Shown piece after piece: positions 47,855 through 56,794 of a DNA stretch of 64,000 nucleotides (position 1 is the first letter of the stretch; each line of letters opens with the position of its first letter). Position numbers and translations under genes: made by a program. Source of the DNA: Hyphomicrobiales bacterium (GTDB lineage: Bacteria > Pseudomonadota > Alphaproteobacteria > Rhizobiales > Beijerinckiaceae); assembly GCA_930633495.1 (NCBI GenBank), contig CAKNFJ010000001.1, positions 3,123,001-3,187,000 on the forward strand, written 5' to 3'. The notes under the pieces are model-generated. The model made no database searches. It was not told the DNA's origin and saw nothing but the letters and a program-made list of their open reading frames with translations.

Positions 47855-48769
47855 TCAGTGCCCCGCTCCGAACAGGCCGGCGCCGCGCGACAGCTTCGCC
47901 GCCAGCACGAGCACGACGAGCGTGATCGCGAGCAGCACCACGCCGAGCGCGCTGGCGGCGCCCCAGTTGAAGAACAGCTCGATGTCGTTGGCGATGCGGT
48001 TCGAGACCATCGTCACCTTGCCGCCGCCCAGCATGGCGGGGGTCACATAGAAGCCGAGGCAGAGCACGAAGACGAGCGAGGCGCCGGCCGCGAGCCCCGG
48101 CAGCGACAGGGGAAAGAACACGGTCCAGAAGCCGTGGACCGGCGTCGAGCCGAGGCTGGCGGCGGCGCGCAGGAGATTGCGGTCGATGCCGCGCATCGTG
48201 CCGTAGAGCGGCAACACCAGAAACGGCAGCATGATGTGGACCATGCCGATCAGCGTGCCGCCGGTGTTGTGCACGAGTTGCAGCGGTTCGCTCCAGAGTC
48301 CGAGCTTGATGCCCCAGGTGTTGATAAGGCCGCTGCGCTGGAGCAGGACGAGCCAGGCATAGGTGCGCACCAGGAGCGAGGTCCAGAACGGCAGCAGCAC
48401 CGCGATCATGCAGAGATTGGCGGCCCGCCGCGGCAGCTGCGACAGGAAATAGGCCAGCGGGTAGCCGAGCAGGATGCAGATGCCCGTCGTCGCCAGGCTG
48501 ATCTGGAAGGTCGTCAGGAAGGTCCTGCCATAGGACGGCTCGGCCAGCATGCGCCGATAGTGTTCGAGGCTGAAGGCACCGTTGTCGTCGAGGAAGGACA
48601 GGCCGAAGAGCCAGCCGATCGGGGCGAGCATGGTGACGGCGACGAGCAGCAGCGCCGGGGCCGCCAGCCCCGCAAGGCCGAGGCGCTCGCGCCATTGGTC
48701 GCGCCGCAGCGCGGCGGCCTGGAAATCCCCGGCCGGGCCGGCCGGATCGAAAGCGCTGCCGGCCGTCAC
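47855..48769 (-). CDS. ABC transporter permease, PotB type
   Basis: Inner-membrane permease, 304 residues, with a cytoplasmic N-terminal tail of about 30 residues, about six helices and the loop RNLLRAAASLGSTPVHGFWTVFFPLSLPG. It starts with GTG at 48769, overlapping the ATPase stop (GTGA), and partners the PotC-type permease. Confidence 0.93.
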   Translation of the reverse strand: MTAGSAFDPAGPAGDFQAAALRRDQWRERLGLAGLAAPALLLVAVTMLAPIGWLFGLSFLDDNGAFSLEHYRRMLAEPSYGRTFLTTFQISLATTGICILLGYPLAYFLSQLPRRAANLCMIAVLLPFWTSLLVRTYAWLVLLQRSGLINTWGIKLGLWSEPLQLVHNTGGTLIGMVHIMLPFLVLPLYGTMRGIDRNLLRAAASLGSTPVHGFWTVFFPLSLPGLAAGASLVFVLCLGFYVTPAMLGGGKVTMVSNRIANDIELFFNWGAASALGVVLLAITLVVLVLAAKLSRGAGLFGAGH

Positions 48770-49905
48770 GCCGCCCCCCGCGTCTCGTCGGGAAGCAGGA
48801 CGGTGTCCGTGACGGCGATGCCGAGGCGGATGGGCGTGCCGGCTGCCGGCGGCGGGCCGTCGCCGCCGCCCGTCGCCAGACGTAAGGAGACGGGGCTGCC
48901 GTCGCTCAGGACGGCCTGAAGCAGCAGGGTCTCGCCCTGATAGATCGCGCCCGTCACATGGCCTTCGAAGCAGTTCATTCCTGCGCCTTCGCCCGCCCGG
49001 AGCAGGCGCAGCCGCTCCGGCCGCAACACCATCGTGCAGCGGCCCTGCCGTGCCGGCAGATGCCGAGCCTGGATGGTCGTGCCGGCGGCGCTGGCGACGC
49101 CTTCCGAGAGAGTCACGTCGAGGAAGGAGGATTCGCCGATGAACTCGGCGACGAAGCGGCTGCCGGGCTCGTCATAGATCGCACGCGGCGTATCGATGCG
49201 CGCGATCTGCCCGCGGTCGAGGATCGCGATGCGGTCCGACATCGTCAGCGCCTCGCGCTGGTCGTGCGTCACATAGACGGTCGTGGTGCCGAGGCGCTCA
49301 TGGAGCTGGCGCAATTCGATCTGCATGCGCTCGCGCAATTGCTTGTCCAGCGCGGAGAGCGGCTCGTCCATCAGGATGATCCGCGGCTCGAAGACGATGG
49401 CGCGCGCCAGCGCCACGCGCTGGCGCTGGCCGCCGGAGAGCTGGTCGATCCGCCGGCTGCCGAAGCCGCCGAGCTGGAACATCTCCAGCGCCGCCTCGAC
49501 GCGGCGGGCGATCTCGTTCGCCGGGACGCGCCGCAGCCGCAGCGGAAAGCCGACATTGCGCGCCACGTCCATATGCGGAAACAGCGCATAGTTCTGGAAG
49601 ACCATGCCGATCTCGCGCTTGTGCGGCGCGAGCCGGACGACCTCGCGCTCGCCGAAGCGGATCGAGCCCTTGTCGGGCCGCAGGAAGCCGGCGATCGCCA
49701 TCAGCAGCGTCGTCTTGCCGGAGCCGGAGGGGCCGAGCAGGGTCAGGAATTCGCCGGGCCGAACGTCGAGATCGATCTCGTCCAGAACAGGAACCGTGCC
49801 ATAGGCCTTGCTCAGCCGCCGGACCGCAATCGGCAGAGCCGTTGCGGATCCTTGCGACGCAACGGCCGCGTCCCGCGGCCGTTCGTGATCGCCGTCTCGC
49901 TTCAT
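48766..49905 (-). CDS. ABC transporter ATP-binding protein, PotA type
   Basis: ATPase of 379 residues: Walker A GPSGSGKTTLLM (about residues 56-67), signature [16 protein letters not shown], Walker B IILMDEPLSALDKQLR, switch histidine YVTHDQREALTMSDR and a C-terminal TOBE domain. The ATG at 49905 overlaps the binding-protein stop (ATGA); an open frame further upstream is the shadow of the binding-protein gene. Confidence 0.95.
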   Translation of the reverse strand: MKRDGDHERPRDAAVASQGSATALPIAVRRLSKAYGTVPVLDEIDLDVRPGEFLTLLGPSGSGKTTLLMAIAGFLRPDKGSIRFGEREVVRLAPHKREIGMVFQNYALFPHMDVARNVGFPLRLRRVPANEIARRVEAALEMFQLGGFGSRRIDQLSGGQRQRVALARAIVFEPRIILMDEPLSALDKQLRERMQIELRQLHERLGTTTVYVTHDQREALTMSDRIAILDRGQIARIDTPRAIYDEPGSRFVAEFIGESSFLDVTLSEGVASAAGTTIQARHLPARQGRCTMVLRPERLRLLRAGEGAGMNCFEGHVTGAIYQGETLLLQAVLSDGSPVSLRLATGGGDGPPPAAGTPIRLGIAVTDTVLLPDETRGAA

Positions 49906-50951
49906 TCCGTCAGCATGTTCTGGTAGGCGGCCGACGCCTGGGTTTCGTATTTGATGTACCAGTCGAGATCGATCGGCAGCTGCTTGGTGGCGTTGTCGGG
50001 ATGCGACGGCAGCGCCTTGGCATAGGCCGCATCGATCGTGCCGAGGTCGTAGGCCTTTTTGTTCGTCGGTCCGTAGGTGATGTATTTGGTGAACTCGGCC
50101 TGATATTGCGGCTTGCTCACCTCGGCGAGGAACTTCATCGCCAGGTCCCGGTTCGGCGCGCCCTTGGGCACGGCGAAGCAATCATAGTCGAGCAGGGCCT
50201 GGTTGAAGGTGTAGGCGACCTTGGCGCCGTCCTTCGCGGCGACGTCGAAACGGCCGTTCCAGCCGGTGACCATGTCGACCTCGCCGTCCTTCATGAGCTG
50301 GGCATGCTGCGCGCCCGAGCTCCACCAGACCGCGATATGCGGCTTCAGCTCGCGGATCTTCTTGAGCGCGCGCTCGATGCCGCCCGGCTGGGAGAGAACC
50401 TCATAGACCTTTTCGGGCGGCACGCCGTCGGCCATCAGCGCCGGTTCCAGCGCGCCGGCGACGCCCTTGCGATAGGCGCGCTTGCCGGGGAACTTCTTGA
50501 CGTCCCAGAAATCGGCCCAGCTCTGGGGACCCTTGTCGCCATAAGTCTTGGTGTTCCAGGCCAGCACCGTCGAGAAGACGTCGCCGCCGACGCAGTAGTC
50601 CTGCGCGGTTCCCGGCAGGAAGCTCGATGTGTCGATGACCTTGTAGTCGAGCTTCTCGAGGATACCCTCTGAGCCCGCCCGCGCCGCGCTGCCGGAGCCG
50701 CTGGCGACGACGTCCCAGGTCACGGCGCCGGCCTTCGCCTTGAGGCGCAGATCGGCGATGCTGCTGTAGGTCTCTTCCTTGATCTTGATGCCGAGCGCCT
50801 TGGCTGCCGGCTGGAACAGCGCCTTGCTCTGCGCCTCCTGATAGGAGCCGCCGAAGGAAACGACGGTCAGCTCCTGCCCGAAGGCGGGAACGACGGCAAA
50901 CAGACCCAGTGCAAGGGCGATGGTCGCCCGCGATGGCATGATCGACGGCAT
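49902..50951 (-). CDS. ABC transporter substrate-binding protein, PotD type
   Basis: Periplasmic receptor of 349 residues with a signal peptide (MPSRATIALALGLFAVVPAFG, cleavage near GQE) and family-1 landmarks VVSFGGSYQEAQSKALFQP, WDVVASGSGSAARAGSEGIL, TYGDKGPQSWADFWDVKKFPG. First gene of the importer; a MocR-type site lies 87 bp upstream. Two ATGs four codons apart are possible; I kept the first. The co-regulated oxidases and glutamine-synthetase-like ligase suggest an amine or amino-compound ligand. Confidence 0.93.
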   Translation of the reverse strand: MPSIMPSRATIALALGLFAVVPAFGQELTVVSFGGSYQEAQSKALFQPAAKALGIKIKEETYSSIADLRLKAKAGAVTWDVVASGSGSAARAGSEGILEKLDYKVIDTSSFLPGTAQDYCVGGDVFSTVLAWNTKTYGDKGPQSWADFWDVKKFPGKRAYRKGVAGALEPALMADGVPPEKVYEVLSQPGGIERALKKIRELKPHIAVWWSSGAQHAQLMKDGEVDMVTGWNGRFDVAAKDGAKVAYTFNQALLDYDCFAVPKGAPNRDLAMKFLAEVSKPQYQAEFTKYITYGPTNKKAYDLGTIDAAYAKALPSHPDNATKQLPIDLDWYIKYETQASAAYQNMLTE

Positions 50952-51037
50952 GTGAAATCTCCCGGTTGGTCGTGTCCCTCGGGAATGTAGGGGCGCAGAT
51001 CCGCTCCCTCACTCCTCTTCTTCGCAGAATTTGTCGG

Positions 51038-51065
51038 AATTGGTCTGGCCATAAGGTCCATTCTG
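51038..51065. promoter_or_regulatory. MocR-type operator, site 1 (importer)
   Basis: AATTGGTCTG, then GCCAT, then AAGGTCCATTCTG, with GGTC repeated 13 bp apart. It matches site 2 (55128-55155) at nearly every position and site 3 (56703-56731) on the other strand. It lies 87 bp before the importer's first start codon. Confidence 0.75.
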
Positions 51066-51139
51066 AGAATTCGGGGCGACCAATCCGGTGCGGCTCGTTG
51101 GCTTCCTCCGATTGGCGGCTCCCCTTTTCCCGCGATGTC

Positions 51140-52438
51140 CTAGCGGGCGAGCCGGTCGCGCCAGCGGTAGTAGAGGACCGAGGGCGCGAGGAACCAGGGA
51201 TTGCCGCTGTAGAAGGGGCGGGTCTGGAACGGCACGTCGTCGAAGGCCGTCGCGCCTTCGGCATGGCCGAGCACGCGCAGGCCGAGCTTCATGCCGAGAT
51301 AGCTCGCCATCCCGACGCCGGAGCCGCAATAGCCCATCGCATAATACATCCCGTCATGACGGCCGATATGCATCAGCTCGTCGAAGCTGTAGGCGACGAG
51401 GCCGCACCAGGAATGGCTGATCTTCGTGGCCTCGAGTTTCGGAAAGATGCGGCTCATCGCGGCGTGGAGCAGCGGCCCGCTGCGGCGCGGATCGGTCTCG
51501 CTCAGCGAGACGCGGCCGCCGAAAAGAATGCGCCGCCGGTCCGGCGAGGCCCGGTAGTAGTAGACGACCTTGCGCGTGTCGCTGACGATGCGGTTGCGCG
51601 GGATCAGCCGGTCGACCAGCGCCGGGTCGAGTTCCTCGGTGGCGATGACGTAGCTGCCGATCGGGATGACGCGGCGGCGCAGCCATGCAGTCAGGGGCCC
51701 GGTATAGCCATTCGTGGCGATGACGACGTCCCGCGTCCGGATCGTGCCGCGCGGCGTCCGGACCAGAAAATCGGCCCCCTCCCGGCTGACCGCCTGTGCC
51801 GGGCAGAAAGCCTTGATCTCGGCGCCCGCGGCGACGACGCGCGCCATCAGGCCGCGATGGTAGCGCGCCGGGTCGACGGAGGCGTGATGCTCGTAGACCA
51901 CGCCGCCATGGTAGAGATCGGAGCCGATTTCCGTACGCTGCTCGCTGCGCGGCACGACATGGCAAGGCACCTCCAGCCCCTTCGGCTGCGAAGCCACGCT
52001 ACGCGCGAGTTCCTCGTATTTGCCGGGGGAATGCGCCGCATGGAAGCGGCCCACCACGCCGAAATCGCAGTCGATCCCCTCTTCGCGCACGAAATCGCCG
52101 ATGAAGCGCAGCGAATTCCGGCCCTCCTGCATGATCGCGAAGGCACGCTCCCTTCCGTGGCGGCGGGTCAGTTCGTCGAATCCGGGCTTCACGCTGGTGG
52201 AGATCTGGCCGCCATTGCGGGTGCTGCAGCCGAAGCCCGCCGCCTCGGCGTCGAGGACGACCGTATGGCGCCCGCCCCGCGCGGTCTGGAGCGCGGCATG
52301 AAGCCCGGTATAGCCGGAGCCGACGACCACGACATCGGCCTTCCCTGGAAGCTCGGACGGCGGCAGTTCCGGCCGCGGCACCGCATCCCACCAATAGGGC
52401 GCGGCCTTGAAATCGCTGCTGAACAGCTCGCTGGACAT
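51140..52438 (-). CDS. FAD-dependent amine/amino-acid oxidoreductase (PuuB/DAO family)
   Basis: A 432-residue flavoprotein of the D-amino-acid-oxidase fold. It starts with a YWWDAVPRPELPP segment typical of gamma-glutamylputrescine oxidase relatives, then the FAD Rossmann motif VVVVGSGYTGLHAALQTARGG (about residues 36-56), CSTRNGGQIS (flavin region) and YCGSGVGMASYLG near the C-terminus. It would oxidise a secondary or primary amine to an aldehyde or imine with release of H2O2 or with an acceptor. It is the third gene of a leftward enolase-family - aldehyde dehydrogenase - oxidase unit, 21 bp after the dehydrogenase stop. Confidence 0.9.
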   Translation of the reverse strand: MSSELFSSDFKAAPYWWDAVPRPELPPSELPGKADVVVVGSGYTGLHAALQTARGGRHTVVLDAEAAGFGCSTRNGGQISTSVKPGFDELTRRHGRERAFAIMQEGRNSLRFIGDFVREEGIDCDFGVVGRFHAAHSPGKYEELARSVASQPKGLEVPCHVVPRSEQRTEIGSDLYHGGVVYEHHASVDPARYHRGLMARVVAAGAEIKAFCPAQAVSREGADFLVRTPRGTIRTRDVVIATNGYTGPLTAWLRRRVIPIGSYVIATEELDPALVDRLIPRNRIVSDTRKVVYYYRASPDRRRILFGGRVSLSETDPRRSGPLLHAAMSRIFPKLEATKISHSWCGLVAYSFDELMHIGRHDGMYYAMGYCGSGVGMASYLGMKLGLRVLGHAEGATAFDDVPFQTRPFYSGNPWFLAPSVLYYRWRDRLAR

Positions 52439-52459
52439 CCTCGCGCCTTCCCCCAGGCT

Positions 52460-53953
52460 TTAGATCCGCGCCACCACACTCTTGAGCTTGCAGTAGCTGC
52501 GCAAGCCAGCCATGCCCTTGGCGCGGCCGAAGCCGGATTTTCGATTGCCGCCGAAGGGCATTGCGACACCACCGGCGAAGAATTCGTTGATGTAGACCTG
52601 CCCTGCGTCGACAGCCCGCGCAAAGCGCCAGGCCTTCGCGTGGTCGCGGGTGTAGATGCCCGCGACGAGCGCATAGGCGGTCGTGTTGGCGGCCGCGACC
52701 GCAGCCTCGAAATCCGGGACGACCTGAACCGTGAGAACCGGCCCGAAAATCTCCTCCTGGACGAGCGGATCGTCGGCGCCGCGGGCGAGCGCGATGGTCG
52801 GCCGGTAGAACCAGCCGCCGCCGGTTTCCGCCGGTGGCACCACGGCGCCGCCGCACAGGATGCGGTTGCCGGCGGCCTGCGCGCGTTCGACATGGGCGGC
52901 GACGCGCGCCAGCTGCGCGGCCGAGTTGATCGGCCCGATCCCGGCCTCGCCCAGGCCATGCCCCGGCTTCAGCTCCCGCGCCCGCGCCACCAGCCGTTCG
53001 AGAGCCCGTTCCGCGATCGCCTCCTCGACGATCAGGCGGGAGCCTGCCGAGCAGATCTGCCCGGCGTTCTCGAAGATCGCTTCCATCACGCCATCGACCG
53101 CCGCGTCGAGATCGCAATCGGCCAGCAGGACCACGGGCGATTTGCCGCCGAGTTCGAGCACCAGCCGGGTGACATGCTCGGCCGCCGCCCGCATCACCCG
53201 CTGGCCGGTCGGGACCGAGCCGGTGAAGGTGATGTGATCGATGCCGGGATGGGCGACGAGGGCTGCGCCGGCCTCCGCGCCGGTACCGGCGACGACGTTG
53301 ATGACGCCGTCGGGCAAGCCGGCTTCATGCAGCAGTTCGGCCAGCATCAGCGCCGTCAACGGCGTCTGCTCGGCGGGCTTGACGACCAGCGTGCAGCCGG
53401 CGGCGAGCGCCGGCGCGATCCCGCGCGCCGCCGTCGAGAGCGGATAGTTCCAGGGCACGATCTGGGCGGCGACGCCGACGGGCTCCTCGATCGTCAGGCC
53501 GATATGATCGGGGCCGAGCGGCATGCTGTCGCCGTGCAGCTTGTCGGCGGCGCCGGCATAATAGGCGAAGGCCTTGACGACGCCGGCTACATCGCCTTCG
53601 GCCTCCGTCAGCCGCTTGCCGGAGTCGAGCGTCTCGACGACGGCGAAGCGGGCCGCGCGCTCGGCGATCAGGCGGCTTGCCCGCATCAGGATCTCGCCAC
53701 GCTGAGCCGGGCCAAGGCGCGACCACGGCCCCGACAGGGCGGCGCGTGCCGCAGCGACCGCATGGTCTATATCCGCCGCGTCGCCGGCCGCGACCGAGGC
53801 GAAGGTTGCGCCCCGGCCCGGATCGAAGCTCTCCATCCGCCGCCCGGACAAGGAATCAACGAAACGCCCGGCGATGAAATGCCCGTCCGGCAGGCCGGCG
53901 AGCGTTCCCGTCCGCAAGGCCTCGGCGATAAGCTGTGCGCGCTGCGTGCTCAC
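52460..53953 (-). CDS. Aldehyde dehydrogenase (PuuC/betaine-aldehyde type)
   Basis: NAD(P)-dependent oxidation of an aldehyde to an acid; 497 residues. Motifs: [44 protein letters not shown] (catalytic Glu), [13 protein letters not shown] (catalytic Cys) and [12 protein letters not shown]. The GTG at 53953 overlaps the preceding stop (GTGA) and follows GAGGTGGG. It would act on the aldehyde made by the flavin oxidase that follows it. Confidence 0.94.
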   Translation of the reverse strand: MSTQRAQLIAEALRTGTLAGLPDGHFIAGRFVDSLSGRRMESFDPGRGATFASVAAGDAADIDHAVAAARAALSGPWSRLGPAQRGEILMRASRLIAERAARFAVVETLDSGKRLTEAEGDVAGVVKAFAYYAGAADKLHGDSMPLGPDHIGLTIEEPVGVAAQIVPWNYPLSTAARGIAPALAAGCTLVVKPAEQTPLTALMLAELLHEAGLPDGVINVVAGTGAEAGAALVAHPGIDHITFTGSVPTGQRVMRAAAEHVTRLVLELGGKSPVVLLADCDLDAAVDGVMEAIFENAGQICSAGSRLIVEEAIAERALERLVARARELKPGHGLGEAGIGPINSAAQLARVAAHVERAQAAGNRILCGGAVVPPAETGGGWFYRPTIALARGADDPLVQEEIFGPVLTVQVVPDFEAAVAAANTTAYALVAGIYTRDHAKAWRFARAVDAGQVYINEFFAGGVAMPFGGNRKSGFGRAKGMAGLRSYCKLKSVVARI

Positions 53954-55056
53954 GCGCCCACCTCGGTGACCTGGTAGGCCGCCTTCTCCAGCCAGGCCGG
54001 CTCGATCTCGACGCCCCAGCCGGGGCCGTCCGGAATCGCGACCTTGCCGTCGCGGGCCTGTGGCGGATTGCGCAGCAGCCCCTGTTCCCAGGGGTAGTAG
54101 TCCGGCCCCTCGATCGAGAATTCGACATAGGGGCCGGCATTGGCGAGCGCGCCCATGACATGCAGCGTGAACACCGTCACGAGCGACTGGTTGGCCGAAT
54201 GCGGCGTCACCGGCAGCCCGGCCTCGGCCGCCCAGCGCGCCACGGTCAACATTCGCCCGACGCCGCCGAGGTAGCAGATGTCCGGCTGGACCACGTCGAC
54301 GACGCGGCCGTCGATCATGGCGCGCCAGACGGCGAGGTCGCAGTCCTGTTCCCCGCCGGTGACGTCGAGATCGAGCGCCTCGCGGACCTCGCGGGTCCAG
54401 GCATGCTCCCAATAGGGGCAGGGCTCCTCGAAATGCACGATGCCGTTATCCTGCAGCAGCTTGCCGACGGTGATGGCCTTGGCCGGGGAGTAGCCGCTGT
54501 TGGCGTCGACCAGCAGGGTCGCGTCATGGCCGAGTGCCGCCCTGATCGCGGGCACGATCGCCTCAGTCCGGCCCGGCCACTCGTCCTGGTCACGGCCGCA
54601 TTCGCGCCCGACCCGGAACTTGAAGGCGCGATAGCCATGGGCGTCACGCAGGCGCAGGAAGCGTTCGGCCTCGGCCTGAGGCGTGATCTCGCCTCGCTTC
54701 ATGCTCGATGCGTAGACGGGGAAGGGGCGAGGGGTGCCGCCGAGCAGCTCGCAGACGCTCTTCTGCTCGATTCGTCCGCGCAGATCCCAGAGCGCCGTAT
54801 CGAGCCCGGTCAGGGCGCGGCAGAGATAGGAGCCTGGGAATTTGTGCTCGCGCTCGCAGATCGTGGCGACGAGTTCGTCGACGGCGAAGGCGTCTGCGCC
54901 GAGTGCCCAGCGTGCGACCTGCCGGTGGAAGACGGTGGCCGTGATGTCGGCATTGTAGGGCGAGAACTGCCCCCAGCCCTGGCTTCCGTCCTCGCATGTC
55001 GCGCGGACGAAGCCGACGTCCTGGGTCGAGAAGCTTTCGAGCCGGGTGATCTTCAT
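53950..55056 (-). CDS. Enolase-superfamily enzyme (mandelate racemase/muconate lactonizing type)
   Basis: A 368-residue metal-dependent enzyme that abstracts a proton next to a carboxylate. Metal ligands are in [22 protein letters not shown] and [11 protein letters not shown]; the acid/base face includes [10 protein letters not shown] and PHSANQSL (His-Asp pair). At the KxK position the sequence reads FKFRVG, so the second lysine is arginine. It could be a racemase, cycloisomerase or sugar-acid dehydratase; substrate unknown. The ATG at 55056 follows its family start ([11 protein letters not shown]). First gene of the leftward unit, with the MocR-type site 72 bp upstream. Confidence 0.9.
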   Translation of the reverse strand: MKITRLESFSTQDVGFVRATCEDGSQGWGQFSPYNADITATVFHRQVARWALGADAFAVDELVATICEREHKFPGSYLCRALTGLDTALWDLRGRIEQKSVCELLGGTPRPFPVYASSMKRGEITPQAEAERFLRLRDAHGYRAFKFRVGRECGRDQDEWPGRTEAIVPAIRAALGHDATLLVDANSGYSPAKAITVGKLLQDNGIVHFEEPCPYWEHAWTREVREALDLDVTGGEQDCDLAVWRAMIDGRVVDVVQPDICYLGGVGRMLTVARWAAEAGLPVTPHSANQSLVTVFTLHVMGALANAGPYVEFSIEGPDYYPWEQGLLRNPPQARDGKVAIPDGPGWGVEIEPAWLEKAAYQVTEVGA

Positions 55057-55127
55057 CGCTGCCGCTGCCGGGTCCGTGATCGCTGCCGGCGGAACTGCGG
55101 CCGGCGTCTGGCGCAAGGAGGGGCTTG

Positions 55128-55155
55128 AATTGGTCTGATCCCAAGGTCCATTCTG
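55128..55155. promoter_or_regulatory. MocR-type operator, site 2 (autoregulation and leftward unit)
   Basis: AATTGGTCTG, then ATCCC, then AAGGTCCATTCTG. It lies in the divergent gap between the enolase-family gene (55056) and the MocR gene (55198), well placed to control both. Same length and near-identical to site 1. Confidence 0.75.
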
Positions 55156-55197
55156 GCGAAATTGACAGTCCACTTCCAGCCGGTGGAAACGGAGGCC

Positions 55198-56739
55198 ATG
55201 GTCAAACGGGAAGAGGGAGCGCTGCTCCAGTCGATCGTCCTCGATCGCGAGGGGGCGCATGGGCTCAGCGTGCAGATCTGTGCCGGTCTGCGGGAACTGA
55301 TCCTCGGCGGGACGCTCAAGGTCGGCGAGCGCTTGCCGGCGACGCGTACGCTGGCGCAGGAGTTCAGCGTGGCCCGCACCACGATCGTCGAGAGTTTCGA
55401 GCGGCTGGCCGCCGAAGGGTTGATCGAGACCAGGGTCGGGTCCGGCACCTATGTCAGCCAGGCCCTGGCGAACGAGCGGCCGACCGCCGGCGGCGCGCTG
55501 CCGGTGGTTCCGACCGCGCGGGTGAAGCTTGCCCAGGCGATGAATGCCGCCTCGAAGCTGTTCGGAGCCCGCCTGCCGCATCAGCCCCGCGCCTTCACGA
55601 CGGCGATGCCGGCCTTCGACGCCTTTCCGATGGCGCAATGGGCGCGGCTGTCGGGGCAGCATTGGCGCAAGCCGCGCCATCAGGTGCTCGGCTATCCCGA
55701 CCCGCATGGCGAACGCGTGCTGCGCCAAGCGATCGCGGCGCATCTGCGGCTCAACCGCGGTATCGCCTGCGAGTGGCAGCAGGTCTTCGTGGTCGCCGGG
55801 GCGCAGCAGGCCTTCCAGCTCATCGCGGCGACCTTGCTCGATCCGGCGGACAAGGTCTGGTTCGAGGACCCCGGCGCGATCGGCGCGCGCAACAGCCTGA
55901 TCCAGTCGGGAGCCGATCTCGTACCCGTGCCGGTCGACGAGGCCGGCCTGATCGTCGAGGAGGGGCTGCGCCGCGCACCCGACTTCAGGCTTGCCTTCGT
56001 GACGCCGGCCCATCAGCAGCCGCTCGGCGCCAAGATGAGCCTGGAGCGGCGCCTTGCCCTGCTGGAGGCGGCGGAGGCGAGCAGCGCCTGGATCATCGAG
56101 GACGACTGGGACGGCGAATTCTGTTTCCAGGGCGCGCCGATGGCGACCCTGACCAGCATCGACCGCAGCGGCCGCGTCATCTATGTCGGGACCTTCTCGA
56201 AGACGCTGTTTCCGGCGCTGCGGCTCGGTTTCCTCGTCGCGCCGCCCCATCTCGCCGAGCAGATCGGGATCTGCCTCGAAGCCTTCTCGCCCGGGGTTCC
56301 CACGGCCCTGCAAGGCATCGTCGCCGACTTCATCGTCGAGGGGCATTTCGCGACCCATGTCCGGCGCATGCGCAAGCTCTATCAGGAGCGCTATCAGGCG
56401 CTGGAAGAGGCTGCGCGCGCGCATCTCGCGCCGGATCTGCAGGTGGTGCCGACGCAGACCGGCATGCATACCGTTGCCTATCCGCGAGAGGGGCTGGATG
56501 TCGCCGCGATCGCGCAGGCGGCGGCGCGGCGCGGCGTGACGGTCGCGCCGATCAGCCGCTTCTGCCTGGAGCCCATCGCGCGGGACGGGCTGGTCCTCGG
56601 CTTCAGCGGCTTCACGCCGGCGGAGATCCAGGCCGGGGTCATCGGTCTGCGCCAGAGCATCGACGATCTCAACATGGATGGGGAATGGACTGGCGATTCC
56701 GTCAGAATGGCCCTTAGCGACAAGCCCAATTCCCCCTAG
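55198..56739 (+). CDS. MocR family regulator (GntR HTH + aminotransferase-like domain)
   Basis: A 513-residue PLP-dependent regulator. N-terminal GntR-type winged helix ([53 protein letters not shown]) and a C-terminal fold-type-I aminotransferase domain ([43 protein letters not shown] with the PLP lysine). Such proteins (TauR, GabR, PdxR) sense amino compounds through PLP and usually activate catabolic genes. The ATG at 55198 follows GGAGG; a TTG at 55162 is less likely. Its last codons overlap operator site 3. Confidence 0.94.
   Translation: MVKREEGALLQSIVLDREGAHGLSVQICAGLRELILGGTLKVGERLPATRTLAQEFSVARTTIVESFERLAAEGLIETRVGSGTYVSQALANERPTAGGALPVVPTARVKLAQAMNAASKLFGARLPHQPRAFTTAMPAFDAFPMAQWARLSGQHWRKPRHQVLGYPDPHGERVLRQAIAAHLRLNRGIACEWQQVFVVAGAQQAFQLIAATLLDPADKVWFEDPGAIGARNSLIQSGADLVPVPVDEAGLIVEEGLRRAPDFRLAFVTPAHQQPLGAKMSLERRLALLEAAEASSAWIIEDDWDGEFCFQGAPMATLTSIDRSGRVIYVGTFSKTLFPALRLGFLVAPPHLAEQIGICLEAFSPGVPTALQGIVADFIVEGHFATHVRRMRKLYQERYQALEEAARAHLAPDLQVVPTQTGMHTVAYPREGLDVAAIAQAAARRGVTVAPISRFCLEPIARDGLVLGFSGFTPAEIQAGVIGLRQSIDDLNMDGEWTGDSVRMALSDKPNSP
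56703..56731. promoter_or_regulatory. MocR-type operator, site 3 (rightward unit), inverted
   Basis: Reads on the plus strand CAGAATGG, CCCTTAGCGA, CAAGCCCAATT, the reverse complement of the site 1/2 pattern with one extra base. It lies within the last codons of the MocR gene and 64 bp before the GMC start at 56795. Confidence 0.65.
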
Positions 56740-56794
56740 AGGCGTAAGCGAGCCGGGCCTGCGGGTCGCTCCGGCCATCGGCAGGACGAGCATC

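Noticed and set aside
50966..53977. A 1003-codon plus-strand frame opposite the FAD oxidase and aldehyde dehydrogenase genes
   Set aside because: Composition is typical of a shadow frame and the opposite strand encodes well-conserved enzymes.
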